Counted from the stretch's first letter, positions 6,866 through 14,552 are shown. The stretch is 14,647 nucleotides of DNA from Pavlovales sp. CCMP2436 (GCA_026770615.1 MU631929.1:57596-72242); one strand, 5' to 3'. Notes: generated by a model not told the origin, from the sequence alone. Numbers and translations: made by a program.

Positions 6866-7285
6866 GGGTCGAAATCCGAATTAGTGGCCAGTCCAGGGGG
6901 AAATTGCGAAAAAATCCGGTGAAAATCCTCCTGAGCAACTCACGAACCGGAAGAGGTGCCCCAGAGTTCGTGGCAGATTCGTGAATGGGGCGGCGCCCCA
7001 GTCACGAATCTGCCACAAACTACGGGGCACCTCTTCTGGAACCAGGACTTTCTTTTCGCTTTCGAACGCTGAGGATCGGAAATATTAGTTACCTTTAGCA
7101 CGTCGTCAACCCCAGAGGCACACGAGAGGCACACGAGGTGTGCTCCGACCGTCAAGGAGGGCTCTATTCGACAACAGCTATCGATACTTAGCGCGCAGGG
7201 GCGACCGATGTCTACTTCTTCGACCCGGCCACAGCTTTTTCCCCTCCCCAGTGCGGAATCGCGCCACTAATTCGAATTTCGACCC
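6866..7285. repeat. 420-bp segment bounded by 23-bp inverted repeats
   Basis: GGTCGAAATCCGAATTAGTG at the left pairs with the reverse complement at 7263-7285, with one mismatch in 23. A strong hairpin lies near the middle. No transposase is inside, so this resembles a small non-autonomous DNA transposon. I see no clear target-site duplication. Confidence 0.55.
6947..7039. repeat. strong 93-bp hairpin
   Basis: The arms are about 39 bases (6947-6985 and 7001-7039), with AAGAGGTGCCCC pairing with GGGGCACCTCTT and TGGCAGATTCGTGA pairing with TCACGAATCTGCCA. The centre, TGGGGCGGCGCCCCA, is itself nearly palindromic. The few mismatches are spread along the arms. Confidence 0.9.
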
Positions 7286-7340
7286 ACCACACCTGTAGCA
7301 CATATTACAAGCAGAGAAAATGAGCTTCTGCGCCAGCACA

Positions 7341-7377
7341 CCTCCCCCCCCCCCTTCCCCCACCCCCCCCTCCCCCC
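7341..7377. repeat. C-rich homopyrimidine tract
   Basis: Nearly all C with scattered T and two A. Runs like this are prone to length error and could form unusual DNA structure. No gene is associated. Confidence 0.85.
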
Positions 7378-7593
7378 TTTTCTTGCTGGTTGTTCTACGG
7401 TAGTATTCGTGTCGCCTCGAAGTGTTTACTGTCGTTGTCAATGGTAATTAATTACGCATATTTTCCTACCTCCGCTACGCGATGCCGTAAGCAGCTCCTG
7501 AAGGGTCTTATTCTGCCTTGTTCTGCCTGTTGTGGTTGTGCGATGGTTCCATGTGGTGTGTCCAGCCCGCGGGTGAAACGGGGTGTTTGCATA

Positions 7594-7619
7594 TCAGACG
7601 CCAGCTTGAATCCCTATCA
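7594..7619 (+). repeat. short copy of the dispersed repeat end
   Basis: TCAGACGCCAGCTTGAATCC and the next six bases are the exact reverse complement of 14553-14578. Only the conserved terminal 26 bases are present, followed by GTCAATATAC. It is the shortest copy of the family in the window. Confidence 0.8.
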
Positions 7620-7883
7620 GTCAATATACTGCGATAATGGGTCGCCAACTTTATTTTTCGGATAATTATTTCATTTCGCATTCGAACTTTGAAATTCGAA
7701 TCCAGCCGGCGCGGTGGAGCGCGGTGGCCAAGAGCGCGGAGGCCCAGCGCGGAGGCCGCAGGGCGCGGAGGGCGGCACTTCGAGATTTCGAATTCGGCCG
7801 TCGGCGCGGTGGCCAGCGGAGGCCAGAGAGTACAGTCGACAGAGTATATGACGGGTCTCGAGCGGAATAAATTATATGTATGT
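7620..7883. other. 264-bp spacer between oppositely oriented repeat ends
   Basis: It has an AT-rich edge (ATTCGAACTTTGAAATTCGAA), a GC-rich middle with GCGCGGTGGCC-like blocks at about 7719 and 7804, and an AT-rich right edge. The short plus-strand frames are not convincing genes. Confidence 0.4.
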
Positions 7884-8036
7884 ATGGGATTCAAGCTGGC
7901 GTTTGACTGTTCTGAATGTTGTGCTGTTCTGAGCGCTGCGTCGCCCATTGCCTGCTGCGTGCCTTAGTCGGCTGCGCTGGCTTGGGCGCCACCGCGCGTG
8001 CCGATGGATCTCCGGTAGTGTGCCCGAGCAAGGGCG
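7884..8036 (-). repeat. dispersed repeat copy at the left edge of the viral region
   Basis: On the minus strand it reads from a coding-like tail (ALARAHYRRSIGTRGGAQAS then AAD and TAA) to the conserved end TTGAATCCC and a tail of ATAC units. It matches the palindrome arms over its length with scattered changes, and 14558-14647 at 88 of 90 positions. The viral AT-rich DNA begins immediately at its outer side, near 8037. Confidence 0.85.
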
Positions 8037-8081
8037 TTTATATTATATATTGTTGCGGTTCTGTTATTGAAAAAAGGGACA

Positions 8082-9734
8082 ATGGTTGCATATCGTTATA
8101 GATTGGAATATGACGGTCTATGCATCCCCCCGTTTAAAATAGAATACGATAAGGATATGCTAATCGAGGAAATTAACACACACATTTATCAAACGACTGG
8201 ATTGGCTATTTCGTTTAAATTTAAGAATTATAAGCCAGAAAATATTTATACTGAATTGATTGAAAAATTAATTAGTTTTGATATTTCACCTATTGAAGAG
8301 AATATAGATGAAATATTTGATCGTGCTATTATTCCGACAATTTAATCAAGCAAAAAAGCGGGTGAAATTGTCATAAATAGATACAAAGACTTTATTGTTA
8401 AATGTAATAATGTTATGTATATTAAATATAATGATATTTGGAGAGGTGCAGGAGACCCGGACAACAAACTGATAAATGATATTTTTAATAAATTAATGCG
8501 TGATATTGATATTTATTATCTAGATAAAAATAATGTCCAAATTTCATATTCCGATGATATACAAAATTGTGAAATTTGCATGAAAGATATTCGTAGAAAT
8601 TTGGACATTGTTAATAACAATTTTATTAAAGATATGTTGAAAGATAATATTCTTTATTTACCATTTAACGATGAAATATATTAATTTATTGATAGTAAAC
8701 TTAACGAATATGACGAATTGCCACATATCAATTTTACCAAAAAAATAGAGCGAAACTTTCCACGATTTAATCAAGTAGATCATGATGAAATGATGGAAAG
8801 GGTTTTAATACCGATTTATCCAAACGAAGAAGAACTTAATTATAACGCTCATGTTAAAGCTCGCGCGTTGGCGGGGTGTTTTAAGGATAAGAAATGGTAT
8901 GGATATTGCGGAATGCGTTATTCCGGAAAAGGTACCGAGACAGGTCTCTTAAAAAAAGCTTTCGCTAGCTTTGTGTCTGAATTTACAAGTGGCTTTTTAG
9001 TAAAAACTAAAGATTCCGCAACAAATGACCCCGCGAAAGCATTGGGGTGGATAGTTGATAAAAAAGATTGTCGAATCATCATTAGTAACGAAATTCCTGG
9101 CGACAAGCATACCGTACTTAATGGTGGTTTAATCAAAATTTAAGCGAGTGGTGGGGATGAAGTTGAAGCGCGTAAATTGTATAAAGGTGCTGCCGGATTT
9201 GTACCCCAGTTTACTATGTTCTTGTGTTATAATACTTTTTATCCATGTGAGCCTGCTGATGCGACTGAAAATTTGGAACAATCCGATTATAAAAGTAAAT
9301 TCGTAGAAGCTAAACAACTTAACCCAAAATGTAAATTTCTAAAACTAAAGGACAATACTATTAAACAGTTTCTTAGTCAGGACCGCATTATCGACGCGTA
9401 TACTTTATATATTCTTGGCCAGTTTACACAAATACGTAAGAGAGCGCCACAGTCAATTATAGACGCAAATATGACAACCAGAGGAGAAGAAGCTGATGAT
9501 ATACTTACATATGTAACCGAAATATTAATAACTACTGACAATATCGACGACAGAATGCACACCCAAGATATATTTATGAAGTTGATAGATGCAAACTATC
9601 AAACTACAACGCAAGCGGTTGGGAAAATGTTTAATAGTATGGGTATCGGAGGGTTCAAATGTATTAAATTTATTGACGATACAAAAATCGCCAATGAGGT
9701 AGATGGGGTAGATGGGATAGATGGGGTAAATTGA
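8082..9734 (+). CDS. SF3 (D5-like) replicative helicase, interrupted by three in-frame TAA codons
   Basis: One frame of 550 codons runs from ATG 8082 to TGA 9732 with no frame change, but contains TAA at codons 88, 201 and 354. The homology crosses the third TAA, because ASGGDEVEARKLYKG follows it directly. The N-terminal ~270 codons resemble a D5_N-type region (LPFNDEIY, PIYPNEEE). The helicase core has Walker A GMRYSGKGTETG (about 277-288), Walker B CRIIISNE (about 330-337), the SGGD motif (about 356-359) and a sensor-1 segment FTMFLCYNTFYP (about 377-388). It would unwind viral DNA as a hexamer. No primase motif is seen, and the start is very close to the element edge, so the N-terminus may be truncated. 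The tail is a short repeat, DGVDGIDGV. Whether the TAAs are nonsense mutations or sense codons is open. Confidence 0.85.
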
Positions 9735-9835
9735 GTTTTAGAAAGTTTTTATATATTCCAAAAGGGAGCGGCGTGACGCCGAACGCCGATCTACCTAAGG
9801 CGACTTATTTTAAACCCCATCTACCCCATCTACCT
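9697..9835 (+). repeat. 20-bp perfect inverted repeat at the helicase 3' end
   Basis: AGGTAGATGGGGTAGATGGG (9697-9716) is exactly reverse-complemented at 9816-9835, giving a stem with a 99-base loop. The left arm is part of a 9-bp tandem repeat (GATGGGGTA units) coding for the protein's DGVDGIDGV tail, and the stop TGA lies in the loop. The loop also has GGCGTGACGCC. It could act as a 3'-end or terminator structure, or mark a replication site. Confidence 0.75.
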
Positions 9836-10011
9836 ATTTACCCCATTTACTTCTATATACTCTATATTCTCTATATTCTCTATATTCTCTTATTCTATGT
9901 AAAAAGTATAATAATAATAACACACACACACTATTCTCGAAGAAGAAGCAAATCGGCAAAGCAATAACACACACACATTTATGGGGGAAGGAAGGTAAAA
10001 ATAAAGAAAAA
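9735..10011. other. intergenic region rich in short tandem repeats
   Basis: No gene is supported. It includes the right arm of the inverted repeat, five 9-bp units of TCTATATTC (9852-9896), two AC runs (about 9920-9933 and 9966-9977), and a purine-rich leader GGGGGAAGGAAGG before the next ATG. It is the longest non-coding gap in the viral region. Confidence 0.7.
9852..9896 (+). repeat. 9-bp tandem repeat, TCTATATTC
   Basis: Three exact units (9861-9869, 9870-9878, 9879-9887) are flanked by two imperfect ones. Confidence 0.85.
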
Positions 10012-10380
10012 ATGTATATGGGGTATTGTATTCAAACGTGTAGAATCTGCGCAGAGCCAGATATGGATAATAATTTATCACAAAATGACGAAGATGATGA
10101 CGACGACGATGAAGATACTCCAAGTAATTTTTGTCATGAAAAATGTATATTAATTAGTGCAGAGACCCACAAAAACTATGAGAGAAATTTAAGAATTGTA
10201 GACGATCTTATAGATTCAAAATATAAAGGAGTTTCGTGTAAAGTCATTAAATATTGGAACGATTTCTGGGACAGTATCGAATTTATAATCGAAAACTATG
10301 ATAATCACTATATATGTAAAAAAAACCAATTAGCAATAATTGACAAATGTATGTGTCAAAAAATTAAATTTAAAATCTAA
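10012..10380 (+). CDS. small acidic protein with paired cysteines, possible zinc binder
   Basis: ATG 10012 gives 122 residues, ending in two consecutive TAA codons. The start has CIQTCRIC, and a second pair FCHEKC follows an acidic loop (NDEDDDDDDEDTPS), a spacing that could bind one zinc ion. Two more Cys lie near the C-terminus (CMC). The rest is charged and probably helical. I do not recognise the family; small zinc-binding proteins are common in such viruses. A purine-rich leader precedes the start. The next gene is in the same frame 15 bases on, across the double stop. Confidence 0.6.
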   Translation: MYMGYCIQTCRICAEPDMDNNLSQNDEDDDDDDEDTPSNFCHEKCILISAETHKNYERNLRIVDDLIDSKYKGVSCKVIKYWNDFWDSIEFIIENYDNHYICKKNQLAIIDKCMCQKIKFKI

Positions 10381-10395
10381 TAATATAGTAATATA

Positions 10396-10710
10396 ATGGA
10401 TGAATTTGATAAAGAAAATATCGATCAAAATCTTCTGTTAGATCATCAAATCATGAAAATACAAAGTGAAACACTGACTCAAAGTTTTGAATTGGTAATA
10501 GATGAAGAAAAATCAGAGAGAAACAGACCATCGGCTATAAATTTATTAAATGATATGGTTAATGATTTTGATATTATAATTAAACTGTTGGACTCTATCG
10601 AAAATGAACACAATATAGACATTCGTATTTATACTATGACACACTTTAACACAATTCAGCAAAATATGAAACCAAAACGGAAGAGATTATCACAAGCATA
10701 TAATATTTAA
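10396..10710 (+). CDS. small acidic hypothetical protein
   Basis: ATG 10396 gives 104 residues ending in TAA at 10708-10710. It is acidic and mostly helical in character (MDEFDKENIDQNLLLDHQIM at the start), with a basic patch near the end (KPKRKRL). There is no recognised domain. Its TAA overlaps the TAA of the convergent minus-strand gene in the shared TTAA, a tidy end-to-end arrangement that argues TAA is a real terminator here. The spacer before it, TATAGTAATATA, is AT-rich and may hold its promoter. Confidence 0.6.
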   Translation: MDEFDKENIDQNLLLDHQIMKIQSETLTQSFELVIDEEKSERNRPSAINLLNDMVNDFDIIIKLLDSIENEHNIDIRIYTMTHFNTIQQNMKPKRKRLSQAYNI

Positions 10711-11168
10711 CGCAAGACATTACGCAATAAACTAAGTCTATCCATTGGTCCAAAATTATGCATGATTTCAGCCTCTTTATACGGAGATTGTCGAACAATC
10801 GGTGGTTCGTGATAATATACTCCGTCGTGTAAACCGGTTCGTTTAGCAGGTTCTTCATTATTTTCTTCGACAACCAAACCTTTCTTATCGTCCAAGATTT
10901 GATTTTTTAACATTTCGATAGTGTTTTTTATGTCTTGTATTTCTTTGTCCTATGTATTAAGTTCTCTGTACCATTTGGGAGCACGTTTTTCTTTCCGATT
11001 AGCACGTTCTACAACAGCTTGTTCTTTACGGTTTTCTATCATAAGTTTCAAAGCTTCTTTTTGCTTATCAGAACGTGGTTTCTTCTCTTTCTTCTCTTTA
11101 ATCGGTTCTACAAATTCTTCTTCAATCGCCTCAAAAATAATAGTTTCTTCGTTTTTTTCTTCATCCAT
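10707..11168 (-). CDS. charged coiled-coil protein, interrupted by one in-frame TAG
   Basis: From ATG 11168 (MDEEKNEET) the frame runs to the TAA at 10707-10709, 153 codons including one TAG at 10948-10950. An in-frame ATG at 11180 is an alternative start. Order: acidic head, Lys-rich block (EKKEKKPRSDKQKEALKL), Arg-rich stretch, the TAG after KWYRELNT, then a continuing heptad pattern (DKEIQDIKNTIEMLKNQI) and a Pro/Tyr-containing tail. The heptads continue in frame across the TAG, so both halves belong to one gene. The Lys/Arg block suggests nucleic-acid binding, but the family is unknown. It is the only clear minus-strand gene of the element, and its start is 10 bases from the divergent ATG at 11179. 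Confidence 0.6.
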
Positions 11169-11178
11169 TATAATTATC

Positions 11179-11619
11179 ATGGACCAAGAAAATAATAACG
11201 TAGAAACCGTTTTATCGATGTTCTCACTATTAGATTTTAGCAAACCAGAACATCCCCGTGAGAAAACTATCGACGAGACATTAGAAGATTTTCCCGTTTT
11301 AAACTATGATTACGGATCCGCTTCATATTACGCTCAAAAATTCCCGATGTTACCCGATGAATCATATATATTTTTAGAAGAAGTATTAAAAAAAAAAATC
11401 TAAGCCATGATGATAAAACAATGTACAGTTTAAACCTTCATTTGTAAAATCACACTTCGGCAAATCTGGGGTAGGTGCGCAAGGCTTTGGGTCAAAACAT
11501 CAAATGCGGAAGAAATTAGCGATTTTGCCGGTAAACTTCCAAAAGAAGCATTAGAAGTTGCTAAATCTCTCGGTAAAAAATCAGTAATGAATAAACTGAG
11601 TTCATCCTCTGAGAAATAA
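11179..11619 (+). pseudogene. hypothetical gene upstream of the MCP, with about three frame breaks
   Basis: ATG 11179 opens a good frame (MDQENNNVETVLSMFSLLDF) to a TAA just after a run of ten A. Plausible protein then continues in the next frame (SHDDKTMYS), then in the third (FKPSFVKSHFGKSGVGAQGF), then back in the first (AEEISDFAGKLPKEALEVAK) to a double TAA at 11617. Each switch has the sign of one missing base. The first is at the A run, a likely sequencing or slippage site. The full product would be about 146 residues. Its place just before the MCP fits a virion or assembly role, but no motif shows it and it does not resemble a single-jelly-roll penton. Confidence 0.5.
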
Positions 11620-11652
11620 TAACTTCTCTAATTTTTTTTTCTATCTCATGTA

Positions 11653-11666
11653 TTATAAAACAAATC
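11653..11666 (+). promoter_or_regulatory. AT-rich promoter-like motif before the MCP
   Basis: TTATAAAACAAATC sits directly before the MCP ATG, preceded by a T-rich run. The gene at 13671 likewise has TATAAA a few bases before its ATG. This suggests very short leaders with the promoter at the start codon. Confidence 0.3.
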
Positions 11667-12913
11667 ATGGAATCCGTCCTTCCTAAATCTTTCGAATTCG
11701 ACAAGAAAATCGCAACATCGTCAAAAGCTGAAGCCACTCGTATCACTCTCGCCCCCACTTCTGAAGTATCATACGCAAGCCGGGGTCGTATTATCTTCCA
11801 ATTACCGAGCGGGTCGAGCGGTGTCTATTTCAATCCCAATAATACCTATCTTCAGTATACTCTTCGTTCAATTGCTACCGCAACAACTGCTTACGTTCTC
11901 GATGGATCTGGTTACTCTCCTATCCAATCTATCGATATCTATTTTGGTTCAGTCTATGTATCAAGCCTAACTGACGCGCATATCTATGGCAACATCTTAC
12001 TCGATCACACGTGCAGCGCATCAGATCGCGGTACATCTCTCGCGTCAATGGGCTGCGCTGACGCTGTAGGAGTAGCAAGCGGTAGTGTGGTAACACCAAG
12101 AAACAGAAGAGCGATGGCAACAGCGATTGGTTCAACTATCGACGTGGCTATTCCACTGCTCGGGCTGTTTGGACCATGAATGTAGCGATTGCGCTGTCGT
12201 TACTTAACGATGATATCCGTATCGAAATTCAACTCAATCCTATCTTTTCGTGGGTGACTGGTGCGCCCCTCATTGAAGGCAATATTCTTATGGAGCAAAT
12301 AAAACTTCAATCAGAAGTTATTCGTCTCGATTCTGCGGTCGAACAAGGAATTTTAAGCAAAGCACCCAACGGGATTATGGCGATTCCCGCAACTGAGGTG
12401 CTCTGCTATACCTCAACAGTAGGAGCTAACAGTGGAAGTATTAGTTGGTCCATACTATGCAGAGCAAAATCGGTGCAATCAGTGATAATTGTGATGAGCT
12501 CGTTATCAAATTCTACAACAAACACAGATAAATCGAGCACTACTTTCACACGGGCGGGTTTAACTTCTTACTCGTGGAGAGTTGGGGGTTACAGACTTCC
12601 ATCGATCCCAGTATCTAACACTGTTGAAATGAGATCTGAGTTATACAAGGCTCTGCGTGTATTGAATGCTTCGAACAATCCCTCCAGTGTGACTCAGGCA
12701 CAATATGAAGATAGCGCATTCGCAGTGGCGATCGGCTTGGACTCCTTCCAAAACCAAGATATCGTGCTTGACGGCACAAGCTTGGCGTCTTCGTCCGGCA
12801 TTCTGTTCGAAGCAAATATCGCAAGTAACAATTCCGCCCTTACTATGTACGCTTATGTGGTGTGTGATAAAATCCTTACCATTTCGGATGGACTTTTGTC
12901 ATATGATAATTAA
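11667..12913 (+). CDS. major capsid protein (double jelly roll), split by one frame break
   Basis: The first frame (11667-12179) encodes 170 residues with the look of a polinton-like/virophage MCP N-terminal jelly roll: GRIIFQLPSGSSGVYFNPNN, then YVLDGSGYSPIQSIDIYFGS. The second (12176-12913) encodes 245 residues, beginning with the strand that usually continues it (ALSLLNDDIRIEI), and ends with TAA. Together they make about 415 residues. The break falls after IPLLGLFG, between the two jelly-roll domains, where such proteins are normally continuous. The TGA of the first half and an ATG of the second overlap as ATGA. One missing base explains it; separate translation of two halves is less likely. 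The protein would form the pseudohexameric capsomers of the virion. Confidence 0.85.
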
Positions 12914-12931
12914 AACATTTCAATATATTAA

Positions 12932-13643
12932 ATGAGTGTCTTGGAAATAGAAAAAATGATATTCCGCTAACAATTCCCGAATTTAACGTACATAATCAAC
13001 TCCATCCACAGATACCAAAACCATTAAGTAACAAATCTCATAGCTTAATGTTTAGCGGTGGTCCGGGATCAGGTAAGAGTTCTATGCTTACAGCTTTTCT
13101 TTGTCAGTCATCTCCGCCAATCTATAAAGGCGTATTCGATTATGTATTTTATTTATACCCGAGAACTCGTTCAGGTCTATGGAAAATTCACCATTCAAAA
13201 ATCATAGTCGTCTATATCATGAACTCAGTTATGACACTATTACAGAAGTCGAACAAGAAATAGAAATTAACGCATAAATAATAGAAATAGTCTAGTTATC
13301 ATGGACGATATGGCTGCCTCTATGAAGAACGTAGAGCTCCAGAGAACACTGACAAAATTCTTATGTAATCGATGGCATTTACGTATGTCTTTCTGGTTAG
13401 TAGTTCAATCATATATTCAAGCGCCCCTATTAATTCGTAAAAATATCAATAATTTTATCATATTCAGACCAGGCAACAAAAATGAAATTATGAGTATCAC
13501 AGACGAAAGAAATATAAACAGCAAAGGAAGCATATTTAAAACATATCTTCAAACCAGACCAAACAAAAAAAGAGAGGGCGTTTATGTTTATTGATGAAGA
13601 TGGAAATATCTATAATAGATTCAACCGTATAACAATACAATAA
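12932..13643 (+). pseudogene. FtsK/HerA-type genome-packaging ATPase with four frame breaks
   Basis: All parts of the family are present but spread over frames. A short start (MSVLEIEK) is followed by a break in an A run. Next come IPEFNVHNQLHPQ and Walker A MFSGGPGSGKSS, then YLYPRTRSG. A second break precedes ENSPFKNHSRLYHEL, and a third near 13275 precedes Walker B LVIMDDMAA with NRWHLRMSFWLVVQSYIQAP, the conserved Gln-containing segment. A fourth, in an A run near 13563-13571, precedes the C-terminal MFIDEDGNIYNRFNRI, and the frame ends with TAA at 13641. Three breaks behave as one-base losses and one as a gain. The full length would be about 235 residues, normal for these ATPases, which drive DNA into the capsid. 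It follows the MCP by 18 bases. Confidence 0.8.
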
Positions 13644-13650
13644 TAATAAT

Positions 13651-13670
13651 ATCTTCTCTTATATAAAGAC
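13651..13670 (+). promoter_or_regulatory. promoter-like motif before the rightmost gene
   Basis: ATCTTCTCTTATATAAAGAC lies between the ATPase end and ATG 13671. A close relative, ATCCTCTTATATATATAT, follows this gene at 14529 at the right edge of the element. Confidence 0.35.
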
Positions 13671-14525
13671 ATGTCCGACTCTATCGATAAATTAAATGGT
13701 TGGAAGAAAGACACTATACCAAATTCTAAATATATTTTTTTGCTAATCGGTAAACCGTATAAAGCCGCATTCAATCGTCGATATGTAGGTAAAATAATAA
13801 CATACTACACTGGTCGAACAAGAAGTCGTTACTCAATGCAATTAGAATAAATCGTAAAAGGCTTTATTGTCGAAGATCAACCAATTACTACTATGATGGA
13901 ACGGTGGCTTTTTAAAGAGCCTCTAAATCCTGTTCGATTTGAAGAGCCACAACCAATTGTAAGCGAAGTACCAATTTACGGTAATACAGTCGGTCATTAT
14001 GGAATTGAAAACGAAGCAGTCCGTCCAGCAATATTAGGCTATAACATGGTAAGCAAAAATTCTTTCAATGGACAAACAAATGTATTGTCCACAACCTATG
14101 ACAGTCGAATGAATGAATTAGAATAACAACGAAACGATCTCTTAAGATCAACCGCGAGAGATGAAGGAGCAATGTTAACGAATCGGGCTTTAAAAGCACC
14201 TGTTGATCGAGCGGCGATTCGTAAATCTTTGAAATCATCAATTGCAAATTACCGTCGTAGTGATATAACTGAAAGTTTCCCGAAAATCCCAGAGGAACCA
14301 GTAGAAAAACCGTTTGTAATGACACGCAGTTCTTTACTTTCAGGCAAAATAGCAGATGCTTATCTTAATAAAAACTTTAATGAAATTAAAAAATACATTG
14401 ATACATTACCGGATAGAAATAATGACTCAATGTCTAAAGAAGTCTCAGACAAATTTAAAGTGAACAAGATAAGAGCTAAAAAATATATCGCGAATACTCC
14501 CGATGTTTATAATCTCAATAAATAA
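13671..14525 (+). CDS. hypothetical viral protein, interrupted by two in-frame TAA codons
   Basis: One uninterrupted frame of 284 codons runs from ATG 13671 (MSDSIDKLNGWKKD) to TAA 14523, with TAA at codons 60 (13848) and 152 (14124) and no frame change. Protein character continues across both: RYSMQLE before and IVKGFIVED after the first; SRMNELE before and QRNDLLRSTARDEG after the second, the latter in the middle of a helical heptad pattern. The N-terminal part has a hydrophobic strand (YIFLLIGK) and many basic residues; the middle is Pro/Asn-rich; the C-terminal third is charged and helical. I recognise no domain. Its place after MCP and ATPase fits a virion-associated protein, which is only inference. 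Confidence 0.6.
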
Positions 14526-14528
14526 AAA

Positions 14529-14552
14529 TATCCTCTTATATATATATATATA
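14529..14552 (+). other. right edge of the viral region: promoter-like motif and TA run
   Basis: ATCCTCTTATATATATAT resembles the motif before ATG 13671 and runs into a TA repeat that touches the dispersed repeat at 14553. The TA run can be read either as viral promoter sequence or as the 3' tail of the adjacent repeat. Confidence 0.4.

Larger units (their letters stand above)
6527..7593. other. intergenic region with nested inverted repeats
   Basis: No gene is supported. In order it holds the second and third copies of the 55-bp repeat, a 23-bp inverted repeat enclosing a strong hairpin, and a C-rich tract. All reading frames are short and lack recognisable motifs. Confidence 0.6.
8037..14552 (+). 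mobile_element. endogenous polinton-like virus / virophage-type element, incomplete
   Basis: Base composition switches sharply from GC-rich to AT-rich at both edges. Genes are compact and mostly on the plus strand. Three hallmarks identify the group: SF3/D5-type helicase, double-jelly-roll MCP and packaging ATPase, with MCP and ATPase adjacent as in polinton-like viruses. I see no terminal inverted repeat, integrase, DNA polymerase, protease or penton. The helicase start lies only 45 bases from the left edge. A promoter-like motif at the right edge leads into no gene, so both ends may be cut off. Most genes are interrupted, so it is probably not functional unless the interruptions are errors or recoding. 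Confidence 0.85.

Noticed and set aside
9698..9896. CRISPR-like array from the 9-bp repeats
   Set aside because: Units are contiguous, with no spacers of constant length and no cas genes; these are minisatellites.
9731..9967. 78-codon plus frame after the helicase
   Set aside because: It starts at TTG, overlaps the helicase stop and encodes the tandem repeat (YILYILYIL); it is repeat-derived noise.
10921..11178. N-terminal extension of the 11179 gene
   Set aside because: It is the Phe/Ser-rich antisense of the minus-strand coiled-coil gene; the ATG at 11179 marks the change to normal composition.
8037..14552. Uniform ciliate-type code (TAA and TAG always Gln, TGA the only stop)
   Set aside because: The MCP would read through into the ATPase, and the two convergent genes sharing TTAA would run into each other. 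Only context-dependent recoding remains possible.
8037..14552. Integrase, DNA polymerase B, protease or penton gene
   Set aside because: No frame shows their motifs; the unidentified genes are too short or lack the expected pattern.
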